Notes: generated by a model not told the origin, from the sequence alone. A DNA stretch of 64,000 nt from Chromatiales bacterium (GCA_002729875.1 PBZD01000020.1:24254-88253); one strand, 5' to 3'. Positions 1-8,906 are shown, numbered from the stretch's first letter. Translations and numbers: made by a program.

Positions 1-326
1 GCTGTCTTGTGCAGCGCTGTGTCTGCAAGACAAACGATGGTGGTGACCGCAAGGATTAATTTATATACTTTTTATCTGTTTATGGATGTTGAGAATGCTG
101 ATCGTGGCTGTCACTATTTCGCCACACTGCAGACAAGCCCGGGCAGGATTTGCGCTAAGTTTAATAACTGCTTAATATTCAATTGTTTGCGTATGGTTAC
201 GGGCATTTAAAGCCGGCAGCGCGCACTGTTTTGGTGCGTGATCATTGGGTGAATGCGTATAGCAGATGCGCCGACTCTTGGCACACAAACCAGGGCGCCT
301 GAACGAGCGTCGCACATGGAGTAATC
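1..326. other. Left-edge stretch without a supported gene
   Basis: I see no convincing coding region here. A 67-codon plus-strand frame (7-210) has no ribosome binding site and no family resemblance. On the minus strand near the edge there is a short hydrophobic reading frame that could be a signal peptide, but no usable start codon lies in its frame. The last part presumably holds the ubiK promoter. Confidence 0.5.
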
Positions 327-623
327 GTGGATACTAATTTTGTCAGTGAACTGGCCAGCAAGCTTGCCCGGGCAGTACCGGATGTCGGCAGTGATCTGGG
401 CGTCATGCGTGAAGATCTTGAGAAAAATTTTCACAGCCTGCTGTCCGCTGCGTTTGAACGTATGGAACTTGTGACTCGCGAAGAGTTCGATGTGCAGCGC
501 AAGGTGCTGGAACGCACACGGGAAAAACTCGCCGGTCTCGAAGTACAGGTTACTGCGCTCGAGCAGCAGTCTGCGGTCGCCAGCCAGGGCCAGAAGAACC
601 AGCCGAAAACCGAACGCGACTGA
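327..623 (+). CDS. ubiK: UbiK family ubiquinone biosynthesis accessory factor
   Basis: A 98-residue protein of the UbiK/YqiC family, a small soluble protein that helps the aerobic ubiquinone-synthesis complex (UbiJ partner) in Escherichia. The sequence shows the family pattern: an N-terminal helix with LASKLARAVP, then a strongly charged C-terminal coiled coil rich in E, R and L (about residues 50-85). The start is GTG at 327, chosen because GGAG at 318-321 lies five bases upstream. The length matches the family. comM follows after 20 bases, the usual gammaproteobacterial neighbour, so the two may be co-transcribed. Confidence 0.85.
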   Translation: MDTNFVSELASKLARAVPDVGSDLGVMREDLEKNFHSLLSAAFERMELVTREEFDVQRKVLERTREKLAGLEVQVTALEQQSAVASQGQKNQPKTERD

Positions 624-643
624 TCGCCCGCGCCTGCCCGGCC

Positions 644-2173
644 ATGTCTTTGGCGACGGTTTGTACGCGCGCCCAGCTTGGCATCGATGCACCGTTAGTT
701 ACCTGTGAGGTTCAGGTTGCAGGTGGTTTGCCGCGATTAAGGATTGTTGGCCTGGTCGAGACTGCCGTCAAGGAAAGCCGCGAGCGTGTCAAGGCAGCGA
801 TTCGACAGTCCGGTTACAAGTTTCCCGACGGGCGTATTACGGTCAACCTGGCGCCTGCAGATTTACCCAAAGGGAGCGGTCGGTTCGATCTGGCGATTGC
901 GATCGGTATTCTAGCGGCCTCCGGCCAGATTCCACTCGAACGACTGGCAGGCCTTGAGTTATATGGTGAATTATCCTTAACCGGGGCCATCAGGTCAGTT
1001 ACCGGTTTGTTGCCGGCACTGATGCGAGCACGAGATGCCGGCTGCTGTTGCATCGTACCCGCTGCCTGCCGCATGGAGGCAGGGCTGTTACATGGCGCCG
1101 AGACCCTGTTGGCCGCTCACCTGGTCGAGGTTGTCGACCATCTGTCCGGTATCGCCGGGTTGCCGGGCTGTCCACAGGTGGACTGGCCGACTGATACCGC
1201 GTCGGTTTATGACCTTGCTGATCTGAACGGTCAGGCGGCCGCCCGCCGGGCACTGGAAATCACAGCAGCCGGCGGGCATCACCTGTTGATGATCGGCCCT
1301 CCGGGCACCGGTAAAACCATGCTTGCGCAGCGGTTGCCGGGGCTGTTGCCGCCAATGACGGATGATGAAGTGGTCGAATTGCTGGTACTGCATTCACTGA
1401 CCAGGTCCGGATCTGATGCGCTGACCCGGCAACGTTCATTTCGTAGTCCGCATCACACGGCATCGCCGGTGGCACTGGTTGGCGGAGGTCGGCCACTACG
1501 CCCCGGCGAAATTTCACTCGCACATCACGGGGTGTTATTTCTCGATGAGTTGCCTGAATTTGCCCGGCCCGCGCTCGAGGCTCTGCGTGAACCGCTGGAG
1601 TGCGGAACCATCAGTATTGCGCGAGCGGAGCAGACGGCAATATTTCCGGCCCGGTTCCAGCTCATTGCCGCCATGAATCCCTGTCCGTGTGGTTTTAGCG
1701 GTGATTCGAAAAAGTTGTGCCGGTGTACCTCCGGGCAGATTCAACGCTATCAGCAACGGGTGTCAGGGCCGTTTCTCGATCGGCTTGATATCTGCATTGA
1801 ACTCGACCGTTCGGGTCTGTCGCTAGAGCACCTGATCGGCGGTACCGCCAGATCGCATGCAGGTTCGGCAGGTGAGGTAGCTGAAAATGAAACAACGCAA
1901 ACGGTACGAGAGCGTGTGTGTCGAGCCATTGGATTGCAGTTGGATCGGGCTGGTACACAAAACGGACGTATTGTCTCGGCCACCCATCATCACTGGTTCC
2001 GGCCCGATGCAAAAGGTTGCAAGTTAATGGAGGCGGCAGCAAAGCAGTTCGGACTGTCGGCACGCGCCTGTGATCGCTGCCTGCGCGTTGCCCGGACGAT
2101 TGCAGATCTGGACGCAGCGGACACGATGCGCGTGGAGCATGTTGCCGAAGCGTTATCACTCAGAAAAGAATAA
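644..2173 (+). CDS. comM: YifB/ComM family Mg-chelatase-like AAA+ ATPase
   Basis: A 509-residue AAA+ protein of the ComM/YifB family, known in naturally transformable bacteria as a hexameric helicase that promotes branch migration during integration of incoming DNA. The N-terminal ~190 residues are the family-specific ChlI-like domain. A Walker A motif (GPPGTGKT) follows near residue 219, Walker B (VLFLDELPEF) near 297, and a Cys-rich motif (CPCGF...C.C) near 345-360. The C-terminal helical domain ends at LSLRKE. Length is normal for the family. The protein is widespread in non-competent bacteria too, so competence cannot be inferred from it alone. Confidence 0.95.
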   Translation: MSLATVCTRAQLGIDAPLVTCEVQVAGGLPRLRIVGLVETAVKESRERVKAAIRQSGYKFPDGRITVNLAPADLPKGSGRFDLAIAIGILAASGQIPLERLAGLELYGELSLTGAIRSVTGLLPALMRARDAGCCCIVPAACRMEAGLLHGAETLLAAHLVEVVDHLSGIAGLPGCPQVDWPTDTASVYDLADLNGQAAARRALEITAAGGHHLLMIGPPGTGKTMLAQRLPGLLPPMTDDEVVELLVLHSLTRSGSDALTRQRSFRSPHHTASPVALVGGGRPLRPGEISLAHHGVLFLDELPEFARPALEALREPLECGTISIARAEQTAIFPARFQLIAAMNPCPCGFSGDSKKLCRCTSGQIQRYQQRVSGPFLDRLDICIELDRSGLSLEHLIGGTARSHAGSAGEVAENETTQTVRERVCRAIGLQLDRAGTQNGRIVSATHHHWFRPDAKGCKLMEAAAKQFGLSARACDRCLRVARTIADLDAADTMRVEHVAEALSLRKE

Positions 2174-2231
2174 ACCCTGCTGTCCGTAAGCGGTTTCCCG
2201 GTGGCGGTGAACAAAATGAAATGTATACAGT

Positions 2232-2945
2232 TCAGGGTTGCAGGTTGGCAGACAGATGCCGTGGAGAAGCAAAATCCCGGATGCCGGCTAATTCTCTCAG
2301 TGCCGGCAGGTTCAGGATTGATACGTGGCTGTGTTCGTCACGGTGAATAAGTGCTCTTTCTTCGAGTTGCCGGAAACCGCGACTGACGGTTTCTTTTTTC
2401 AGGCCAAGAAAATCAGCAATGTCCTCGCGTTTCATCGGTAGTGTAACCCGGTTAAGATGCGCGTCCTGATCGTCGACAATATTTTCGCAGATCCGGTGCC
2501 AATAGCGCAGGTACAGCAGGAACACGGCCAGTCGTTCAATTGCGGTACGTTGGCCGAGGCTATAGACGAGATCATAGGCGTCCTCAAGTACCCGGTGCAG
2601 CATATTCAAATAGGTTCGTTCGGCTGCAGGATCATTGTTCAGTCTTTCCATCAGTGCGGACCGCGAGCAGATTGCAACCCGGGTTTCTACTACGGCTTCA
2701 ACCGTGAAGAAATAATCATCTGTCGATGTAAGCCCAACGAAATTATTGCGGACGAGGAAACTGAGAATTTGTCGCCGGCCGTCGCTGCCGGTGCGATGTG
2801 CCATGACCATACCGTTGAGAATATTGAAAACCTGATCGGCCTTGGTGCCGGCATGTATGAGTACCTCACCCGGATGCAAATCGAGTACGGGCGCCGCATC
2901 AAAAATATCCAGAAACAGGTCATGTGAGCCAAGCGTTAGAATCAT
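2232..2945 (-). CDS. Crp/Fnr family transcriptional regulator
   Basis: A cyclic-nucleotide-binding-fold regulator of about 237 residues. An N-terminal cNMP-binding beta-roll (PGEVLIHAGTKADQVFNILNG, then a SFLVRNNFVGL strand) is followed by a long dimerisation helix and a C-terminal winged helix-turn-helix (MKREDIADFLGLKKETVSRGF). The HTH resembles the FNR/FixK class, which recognises TTGAT-type half-sites. The N-terminal cysteines that bind the FNR iron-sulfur cluster are absent, so it is not a canonical oxygen-sensing FNR. ATG at 2945 is preferred over an upstream TTG at 2966; neither has a strong ribosome binding site. It is convergent with comM. Confidence 0.85.
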   Translation of the reverse strand: MILTLGSHDLFLDIFDAAPVLDLHPGEVLIHAGTKADQVFNILNGMVMAHRTGSDGRRQILSFLVRNNFVGLTSTDDYFFTVEAVVETRVAICSRSALMERLNNDPAAERTYLNMLHRVLEDAYDLVYSLGQRTAIERLAVFLLYLRYWHRICENIVDDQDAHLNRVTLPMKREDIADFLGLKKETVSRGFRQLEERALIHRDEHSHVSILNLPALRELAGIRDFASPRHLSANLQP

Positions 2946-2998
2946 CGCTAAAGCATGACCCCGCAAGGTGAAACACGCAACCTGCTATTTCTGGCCGG

Positions 2999-3028
2999 TT
3001 GGACGCTTGGTGCGGAGAGGATTAGAAT
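2999..3028 (+). promoter_or_regulatory. Sigma-70-type promoter of the tRNA-Arg gene
   Basis: TTGGAC at 2999-3004 and TAGAAT at 3023-3028 are separated by 18 bases and sit just upstream of the tRNA. The stretch between the -10 box and the tRNA is GC-rich, as in stringently controlled stable-RNA promoters. The control is an inference from composition. Confidence 0.7.
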
Positions 3029-3046
3029 GCGCCCGCAAATCAGAAA

Positions 3047-3123
3047 GCGCCCGTAGCTCAGCTGGATAGAGCGTTCGCCTCCGGAGCGAAAGGCCAGGGG
3101 TTCGAATCCCTTCGGGCGCGCCA
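3047..3123 (+). tRNA. tRNA-Arg (anticodon CCG)
   Basis: The sequence folds as a complete cloverleaf. The acceptor stem GCGCCCG pairs with CGGGCGC, the anticodon stem UUCGC/GCGAA encloses the loop CUCCGGA, and the T arm carries UUCGAAU. The anticodon is CCG, reading the arginine codon CGG. The 3' CCA is encoded. The D arm (GCUC...GAGC) contains AGCUGGAUA. tRNA-Arg genes are common integration sites, but I find no second copy of its 3' end downstream in this window. Confidence 0.97.
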
Positions 3124-3578
3124 TAACTTATTGTTACTTCAAGATATATTTACAAACAAAATTGATGCTCATCTCTAGAAAATATTGATGCACCCATATT
3201 GCACCTAACTGTACCGATTTATAATTGCAGTCATTCATCCAAAAAACCGGGTAGTAACGTAAGAATCTATCAACTATTTGTTGCTGGTGCGCAAATAAAT
3301 CGACTAGTAGATGGATTAGAAATCGCTACTTTGAACTGAGTGAATATGTGGATTTGAATGACCGCTTACGAGCAATCACCGGACGTCGTAAATAACACCC
3401 GAAAAGAGAACTCTCATCAGGCAGCTGCCGACAGCATATGCTGCCCAGTTTGCCGGTGACCGGAAATATTGGACTCCGATACGAACGGGCGTGTATTCTG
3501 CGCGTCGATGGAATTCCTAATGTTATCCGGCAGACAGAATGATGGCCTCCTGGTTGTTGTCGTGTCGCGGGGTTGGTG
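3124..3578. other. AT-rich intergenic stretch after tRNA-Arg
   Basis: About 455 bases with no intact gene. The first 240 are clearly more AT-rich than the surroundings. A frame at 3258-3395 stays open to a TAA and ends in a charged segment (EYVDLNDRLRAITGRRK), but it has no start codon and begins right after an in-frame stop, so it looks like the 3' remnant of a lost gene. The distal part should hold the promoter of the tlpA-like gene. An eroded integrated element is possible. Confidence 0.4.
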
Positions 3579-4160
3579 ATGCGTACCAGTTGGATTGTGG
3601 TGGCTATTCTCGCTAGCGTGTCTGCGGGCCTGTTGATTGCCAAGCAATATCGATCCCCGTCATCTGTCGAGCCGCCGTTGTCAGTGGTCGAGACGCTGCC
3701 TGATTTCACCTTACCCGACCTCAACGACCAGCCCAGGTCTGTCACGGAATGGTCGGGCCGGTCATTGATTATTAATTTCTGGGCGACCTGGTGCGCACCC
3801 TGCCGGCGTGAAATGCCGTTATTACAGAGCCTGCAGGATGAGCATGATGAGGACAGTCTGCAGGTTATTGGCGTGGCGATGGATAACCGTGCAGATGCGC
3901 AACGGTTCATCACTGAAACCGGCGTGACCTATCCGATACTGTATGGCGTAGACGAAGCGGCAATGGTTGCAGAATCATTTGGCGATGAGTTTGTTGGCCT
4001 GCCGTTTACGGCCTTTATTGTTCCTGGTGGTGAAATTCTTACCTTGCTGTCCGGTGAACTGGATGCTGCTGATCTGCGTGAACTGGCTGGCGAAATGGAT
4101 GCAATTGCGAGTGGTCAAAGCAGTGTTGCCGAAGCCCGTAAGCGGCTCTTGGCAAACTGA
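3579..4160 (+). CDS. TlpA/ResA-like thioredoxin-fold protein
   Basis: A membrane-anchored thioredoxin-fold protein of 193 residues. An N-terminal hydrophobic segment (about residues 4-20) would hold it in the inner membrane with the catalytic domain in the periplasm. The domain begins with the typical LPDFTLPDL strand and carries the redox motif WCAPC near residue 72 within NFWATWCAPCRREMP. The cis-proline region (GLPFTAFIV) is intact. Family members reduce periplasmic disulfides, for example in cytochrome c maturation; the substrate here is unknown. ATG at 3579 has GGGG just upstream and is preferred to GTG 3576 or TTG 3573. Confidence 0.9.
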   Translation: MRTSWIVVAILASVSAGLLIAKQYRSPSSVEPPLSVVETLPDFTLPDLNDQPRSVTEWSGRSLIINFWATWCAPCRREMPLLQSLQDEHDEDSLQVIGVAMDNRADAQRFITETGVTYPILYGVDEAAMVAESFGDEFVGLPFTAFIVPGGEILTLLSGELDAADLRELAGEMDAIASGQSSVAEARKRLLAN

Positions 4161-4212
4161 CAATCGGTACCGGTTCTGTGCATATGTAAACCCAGTGGTT
4201 GTTTTGTTCGGG

Positions 4213-5574
4213 TCAGGGGATTGAGGGTAAACCGGACAAGGCCATCGCCAGCTCGCTGTTATCGTATTGCCCGTCTACAAGCTTGCCGGCGAAGAAGTCG
4301 GTGTAAGCCTGCATGTCAAAATGACCGTGTCCGGACAGGCAGATCAGAATCGAACGTTCAACGCCTTCTTGCTTACACTTCAGTGCCTGATCGATGCCGG
4401 CCTTGACGGCATGGCTCGATTCGGGTGCCGGTACGATGCCTTCGCTGCGGGCAAATTGCACGGCCGCCTCGAAACACTCAATCTGATCATAGGCAACCGG
4501 TTCGAGTAAGCCGAGTTCCTGTACATGGCTGATCAACGGTGCCATGCCGTGATACCGCAGGCCGCCTGCATGGAAGGCAAGCGGCATAAATGTTGAGCCA
4601 AGGGTGTGCATTTTAACCAGTGGTGTCAGGTGGGCTGTATCACCAAAATCATAGGCATACTTGCCGCGCGTCAATGTTGGACAGGCTTTCGGTTCAACGG
4701 CGATGACCTTGACGTCACGTCCGCCGCGCAGTTGATTGCCGATGAACGGAAAGGCCAGTCCGGCAAAATTACTGCCGCCGCCCGTGCAACCGATGACAAT
4801 GTCCGGGTAGTCGTCGGCCATGGCCATTTGTAACTCGGCTTCCTGGCCGATCACTGTCTGGTGCAGCAGTACGTGATTCAGAACGCTGCCGAGCGCATAT
4901 TTTGTGTCATTACGCCCGACAGCATCTTCAACAGCTTCACTGATGGCGATACCGAGGCTGCCAGAGCTATTTGAATCTTTGCTGAGGATTGCCCGCCCGG
5001 CTTCGGTCTGATCGCTCGGACTCGGAATGCATTCGGCGCCATAAACCTCCATCAGTGCACGGCGGTATGGTTTCTGATCGTAGCTGACGCGTACCATATA
5101 GACCTTTACATCTATATCAAACAGTGCTCCGGCATAGGCCAGCGCCGATCCCCATTGACCTGCACCGGTTTCAGTGGCTATGCGACTGATGCCCGCTTCC
5201 TTGTTATAAAAAGCCTGTGCGATTGAGGTATTAGTCTTGTGACTGCCGGCCGGGCTGACGCCTTCGTACTTGTAATAAATACGAGCCGGGGTATCGAGCG
5301 ATTGCTCCAGGGCCTGGGCTCGAAACAGGGGGCTCGGGCGCCATTGGCGATAAATATTGCGGACCGGTTCCGGAATGTCTATGTGACGTTCTGTTGAGAC
5401 TTCCTGCTCGATCAGTGACATGGGAAACAGGGGTTCGAGATCACCCGGCGTGATGGGTGCCTTGTTCCCAGGATGCAATGTAGGTGGCAGTGGTTCCGGC
5501 AGATCAGCCTGAATGTTGTACCAGGACCTGGGAATCTGCTCTTCATCGAGCAGATATTTAACCGTTGTAGGCAT
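4213..5574 (-). CDS. TrpB2-type tryptophan synthase beta-like PLP enzyme
   Basis: A 453-residue pyridoxal-phosphate enzyme of the TrpB2 branch, longer at the N terminus than the canonical TrpB that pairs with TrpA. The catalytic lysine is in GSHKTNT (about Lys113) and the phosphate-binding loop is CTGGGSNFAG. The C-terminal SGHGHFDM segment is typical of the branch. Known TrpB2 proteins make tryptophan from indole and serine and are thought to salvage indole. No trpA or other trp gene is nearby, which fits a stand-alone role. It is convergent with the tlpA-like gene. Confidence 0.9.
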   Translation of the reverse strand: MPTTVKYLLDEEQIPRSWYNIQADLPEPLPPTLHPGNKAPITPGDLEPLFPMSLIEQEVSTERHIDIPEPVRNIYRQWRPSPLFRAQALEQSLDTPARIYYKYEGVSPAGSHKTNTSIAQAFYNKEAGISRIATETGAGQWGSALAYAGALFDIDVKVYMVRVSYDQKPYRRALMEVYGAECIPSPSDQTEAGRAILSKDSNSSGSLGIAISEAVEDAVGRNDTKYALGSVLNHVLLHQTVIGQEAELQMAMADDYPDIVIGCTGGGSNFAGLAFPFIGNQLRGGRDVKVIAVEPKACPTLTRGKYAYDFGDTAHLTPLVKMHTLGSTFMPLAFHAGGLRYHGMAPLISHVQELGLLEPVAYDQIECFEAAVQFARSEGIVPAPESSHAVKAGIDQALKCKQEGVERSILICLSGHGHFDMQAYTDFFAGKLVDGQYDNSELAMALSGLPSIP

Positions 5575-5767
5575 TCTTGACTCCGTATTTTTCTGTTTGT
5601 CTGCCGTCTTCGCGCGACGCGTGATTATGCCTGAATTTCAGAACCTGTTTTTATGATGAAAAGAAGCTGAGCAATCAAACGCCATCACTGGCCTGATACT
5701 AATTTACAGTGTCAGACCGGGATGGGAGGCAGTTCCACAACCACCCCATGCGCTCGCTCACATTTGG

Positions 5768-6238
5768 TTACTTGATATCGAGCAACTCCACTTCAAACAT
5801 CAGGGTCGCATGCGGCGGAATAACCCCACCGGCACCGCGTGCTCCGTAACCCATGTCAGGCGGAATGACGAGAACACGTTTGCCGCCGATCCGCATGCCG
5901 GCAAAGCCTTCGTCCCAGCCGCGGATTACCCGGCCTGCGCCCAGTGGGAATGAAAACGGATCACCGCGATCAACCGAACTGTCGAACTTTTCGCCCTTGT
6001 TTTCTGGCTGCTCCGGGTCATACAGCCAGCCCGTGTAATGGACCACAACCTCCTGTCCGGCTTCGGCCGTCAAGCCGTCGCCATCTATAACGTCGGTAAT
6101 TTGTAGCCCGGTGATCTGAGCGCCGTCGGCGTTCTCTGGCATTCCTGTTCCCTCCTGTGGTTGGCAGGCCGTGATGAGTGGGATGCTCAGCAGGCCGATA
6201 ATCATTGTGGTACTTATGCTTAGACGTTGCCGGATCAT
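5768..6238 (-). CDS. FKBP-type peptidyl-prolyl isomerase lipoprotein
   Basis: A 156-residue lipoprotein. The signal peptide (residues 1-24) ends in a lipobox (LITAC), followed by a short linker and one complete FKBP domain from about residue 44. Active-site positions are conserved: HYTGW, KFDSS, the [10 protein letters not shown] segment and MGYGARG with a C-terminal [10 protein letters not shown] strand. It would catalyse proline cis-trans isomerisation during folding of periplasmic or outer-membrane proteins. It stands alone on the minus strand. Confidence 0.92.
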   Translation of the reverse strand: MIRQRLSISTTMIIGLLSIPLITACQPQEGTGMPENADGAQITGLQITDVIDGDGLTAEAGQEVVVHYTGWLYDPEQPENKGEKFDSSVDRGDPFSFPLGAGRVIRGWDEGFAGMRIGGKRVLVIPPDMGYGARGAGGVIPPHATLMFEVELLDIK

Positions 6239-6452
6239 GTTTAGCTATTCCTTATTATACATTTGGATTGATTACGGATGATGCCATGGGCAAGGTCCTT
6301 AATGCATGTTAAAGATGCCGTTATGGATTACCAACTGACCTGAAGCCGATATGCTGGTCGTCTCTGCCGTGACAGACCCAAAGGCCCGGCCACACGGCAC
6401 GCACCTCTGCCCGATGAGGAACTGTTTGGTGTATTGCGGATGTAGCGGCAGA

Positions 6453-6662
6453 TTATTTTTGTCGGCGACTTTGCGCAAGCAGCATAGCGCGTCGTCTTGA
6501 TGCAGTGCGCGTTCGTGGTTTGCTGCGGCGTTCTTCAGGATGGGTTTTTATTCGATCTGCAAAGATTGAGAAAATGTATGGGTCCCAACCGGTGGAACCC
6601 GGGCTGTCATTTCTTTCCTTGGGGCGATTTTCAGTTATGTCCGCAGGTTTATCGTAAGCCAT
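6453..6662 (-). CDS. Possible small basic protein, unrecognised
   Basis: A 69-residue frame beginning at ATG 6662 (an alternative ATG is at 6689). The C-terminal half is very rich in arginine and lysine and the N-terminal half is polar. I recognise no family. It is the only candidate gene in a 580-base gap, but the ribosome binding site is poor (GGA about 11 bases upstream). It could be noncoding. Confidence 0.3.
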   Translation of the reverse strand: MAYDKPADITENRPKERNDSPGSTGWDPYIFSIFADRIKTHPEERRSKPRTRTASRRRAMLLAQSRRQK

Positions 6663-6691
6663 GATTTTTTCTGTCCGTACTCTAATCATTA

Positions 6692-6728
6692 CACTATAGT
6701 GATTGGGCTGAAAATACAGGCCGCCTGT
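6692..6728. promoter_or_regulatory. Two short perfect palindromes, possible operators
   Basis: CACTATAGTG at 6692-6701 is a perfect 10-base palindrome, and ACAGGC-C-GCCTGT at 6716-6728 is a perfect inverted repeat with a one-base centre. They lie 14 bases apart just upstream of the possible small gene at 6453-6662. Binding by a dimeric regulator is an inference. Confidence 0.25.
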
Positions 6729-6964
6729 TTACATAAATAACCGGCATTACAGTAAAACTGTGAACGGTGCATCAACCATTTGTGTTGCCGACATGAAGGG
6801 GATCTGCCTTGATCCGGCATCAGGGTTTCCGCCAGACTGGCTGTAACCCTGTATCATGCAGATATGCGTTGACTGTTATTATTTGCCTGATCCGGAAATA
6901 GTCTGGATATTCAGCAACAGAACATTTACCGGCAGATTTGCCGGTCGGTGAAATCCAGGAGCAG

Positions 6965-7324
6965 ATGTTGTTTGGTGTAGCAGAAGATATTGATTTAACC
7001 GGACTGGTTGACAGAAAACTGCAGAGTATTTCGGTGGGAGCAGAGCGTCTCGAGCTGAATTTTGATGATGATTGGTCGCTAAACTTTGAATGTTCGTGGT
7101 GTCTTGAAGGTGGCGCCGGTTCGATAGCAGAGGGGAATCGTGAAGCATTGCTTGATGACGTCGAAAAGCTGACCCGACTTGTTGGTTTCATGGTCGAATT
7201 TGCTGTACCAAGACCACCGGATCGAATCGAGATAGACTTTGGTAAGCAAGGTCGGTTGGTATTGATTGATGACAGTGAATTACTGGAATCATTTTCGATT
7301 GATCCTATAGGTATCGTTGTGTAG
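6965..7324 (+). CDS. Conserved hypothetical protein, DUF6188-like
   Basis: A predicted 119-residue acidic soluble protein with alternating beta strands (LVDRKLQSISVGAERLELNF, then WSLNFECSWCLEG) and a C-terminal strand pair around RIEIDF and LVLIDD. It resembles small single-domain proteins of the DUF6188 type, but I am not sure of the family. The start is uncertain: ATG 6965 has AGGAG only three bases upstream, and a TTG at 6938 is the alternative. It lies 45 bases before the thioesterase gene on the same strand. Confidence 0.6.
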   Translation: MLFGVAEDIDLTGLVDRKLQSISVGAERLELNFDDDWSLNFECSWCLEGGAGSIAEGNREALLDDVEKLTRLVGFMVEFAVPRPPDRIEIDFGKQGRLVLIDDSELLESFSIDPIGIVV

Positions 7325-7369
7325 GGCATGCAGGCAATGGTTCCAGCTGCAAGAATGGTAGTAAGGTAA

Positions 7370-7726
7370 ATGAATCACAGAAAACTCGTGCTGCCCGAGC
7401 ACATGAATGATCAGGGCTCTTTGTTTGGCGGGTATCTGCTTAAGTGGCTGGATGAATTTGCCTATATAACTGCGAGTATGGAATTCCCGGATCATCGCTT
7501 CGTTACGATTGCCCTGAATAATGTTGAGTTCAGGCATCCGATTCGTTGCGGGCAAATCCTGCGTTTCACTATTAGCCGTGCCCGGCTCGGCGGTTCATCT
7601 GTCGAGTATCTGGTTGAGGTATTTAGTGAGAAATCGTGCGGTGCCGATGAGCAGGTCCTGTTCGTAACGGGTATTACCTTTGTTAATGTGACAGAAACTG
7701 GCGAGAAGCAGCGGATCAAACCGTAG
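7370..7726 (+). CDS. Hot-dog-fold acyl-CoA thioesterase
   Basis: A 118-residue single hot-dog domain of the YciA/BFIT type, which hydrolyses acyl-CoA to free acid and CoA in the cytoplasm. It shows the family pattern MNDQGSLFGGYLLKWLDEFAYI near the N terminus, with the conserved N..G..FGG and the catalytic Asp (WLDE). The strand FRHPIRCGQILRF follows. The C terminus is short compared with YciA. The methyltransferase gene starts seven bases after its stop, suggesting co-transcription. Confidence 0.85.
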   Translation: MNHRKLVLPEHMNDQGSLFGGYLLKWLDEFAYITASMEFPDHRFVTIALNNVEFRHPIRCGQILRFTISRARLGGSSVEYLVEVFSEKSCGADEQVLFVTGITFVNVTETGEKQRIKP

Positions 7727-7732
7727 CAGCGT

Positions 7733-8380
7733 ATGCAGCGATTACCCGAGCCGGAGCTGATGCTTGATGAAGATCAGGTTCGCGCCTATGCAGAAGCGGA
7801 CTTCGATGCGCCGCATAGTCATTTCATGGAACTGTTATCGGCTCGGTGTAATGACTTGCCCCCGACTGGCCGCGCTCTTGATCTTGGTTGTGGGTCAGGT
7901 GATATTAGTCGCCGTTTTGCCGCACAATTTCCCGGCTGGCGTATCGATGGTATTGACGGTTCGTTGACAATGCTTGCTGCAGCTCGGGCGATGACGCCGG
8001 ATGATGCACAAATCCAATATATTGAAACTTATTTGCCGACACTGTTAACCGGTCAGTACGATATGATCTTTTCTAACAGCCTGTTACATCATCTTGATGA
8101 CCCGGCGGGATTGTGGTCGACGATACGCAGCGGAGCAAACCAAGGCTGCCGGGTATTCATCATGGATTTGTTTCGACCACCTGACCGGAAGACAGCCGAA
8201 GTATTCGTTAAGCAATACGCCGGTGACGAACCTGCTGTATTACAAAATGATTTCCTGCATTCTTTGCTTGCGGCTTATGAAGAGGCGGAGATTGTCGAGC
8301 AGCTTCGCAGCGCCGGCCTGCCGTTGTGTGTCGAGGTTGTTTCGGATCGCCATATCATCGCATGGGGCGGTATTGGCTAG
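7733..8380 (+). CDS. Class I SAM-dependent methyltransferase
   Basis: A 215-residue Rossmann-fold methyltransferase. Motif I is ALDLGCGSGDISRRF (about residues 48-62), followed by the acidic end of strand 2 (IDGIDGS) and motif IV-like MIFSNSLLHHLDDP. These bind S-adenosylmethionine; the acceptor substrate cannot be read from sequence. It follows the thioesterase closely, and its 3' end overlaps the start of the deoxyinosine glycosylase gene. Confidence 0.88.
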   Translation: MQRLPEPELMLDEDQVRAYAEADFDAPHSHFMELLSARCNDLPPTGRALDLGCGSGDISRRFAAQFPGWRIDGIDGSLTMLAAARAMTPDDAQIQYIETYLPTLLTGQYDMIFSNSLLHHLDDPAGLWSTIRSGANQGCRVFIMDLFRPPDRKTAEVFVKQYAGDEPAVLQNDFLHSLLAAYEEAEIVEQLRSAGLPLCVEVVSDRHIIAWGGIG

Positions 8381-8906
8381 CAAAGCGGCAGCGCGTATCA
8401 GCAGCTTCCCGCCAGTCATTGGTGATCGACCGCGGGTGTTGATTCTGGGTTCTATACCGGGTGTCGCGTCACTGGCAGCACAGGAATACTATGCGATGCC
8501 ACGTAATGCATTCTGGCCGATCATGGGGGAATTGTTCGGCGCAAGGTTAGAACTGGCCTACCAGCAACGACTTGATGTTTTGATGACGTGTCGGGTCGCT
8601 TTATGGGATGTGCTTGGTAGTTGCGTTCGGCCCGGCAGCCTCGATTCATCAATTGATACTTATTCGGCTGCCGTTAATGATTTAAGTCAAATGTTTACTG
8701 ATTATCCAACGATTAAGTGGATTTTTTTCAATGGAAAAAAAGCCGCTGAAATGTATCGGCGGTATGTATTATCGTTGCCTGATCCGGCAACGGTGGATAT
8801 TTCCTGCAGCACGCTGCCGTCAACGAGTCCGGCTCATGCGGCCATGTCGTTTGACGAAAAATTGTTAGCCTGGTCAGTAGTTTGCGATGCAGCGAGTCAG
8901 GCCTGA
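8373..8906 (+). CDS. DNA-deoxyinosine glycosylase (uracil-DNA glycosylase superfamily)
   Basis: A 177-residue member of the UDG superfamily, hypoxanthine-DNA glycosylase branch, which removes deaminated adenine from DNA. The signature is clear: LILGSIPGVASLAAQEYYAMPRNAFW, with the motif A GS.PG and the YY.. PRN.FW segment, then KWIFFNGKKA, and a C-terminal STSPAHA motif. The start is inferred to be TTG at 8373, overlapping the methyltransferase stop by eight bases, with GGGG at 8363-8366 as ribosome binding site. The frame is open further upstream, but only inside the methyltransferase gene. Confidence 0.85.
   Translation: MASKAAARISSFPPVIGDRPRVLILGSIPGVASLAAQEYYAMPRNAFWPIMGELFGARLELAYQQRLDVLMTCRVALWDVLGSCVRPGSLDSSIDTYSAAVNDLSQMFTDYPTIKWIFFNGKKAAEMYRRYVLSLPDPATVDISCSTLPSTSPAHAAMSFDEKLLAWSVVCDAASQA

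Noticed and set aside
7..210. 67-codon plus-strand reading frame at the left edge
   Set aside because: No ribosome binding site, no family resemblance and a composition unlike a protein.
2457..2927. 156-codon plus-strand frame opposite the Crp/Fnr gene
   Set aside because: It is a mirror frame of a clear regulator gene and has no protein-like pattern.
2232..2945. Identity of the regulator as oxygen-sensing FNR
   Set aside because: The N-terminal cysteine cluster needed for the iron-sulfur sensor is absent.
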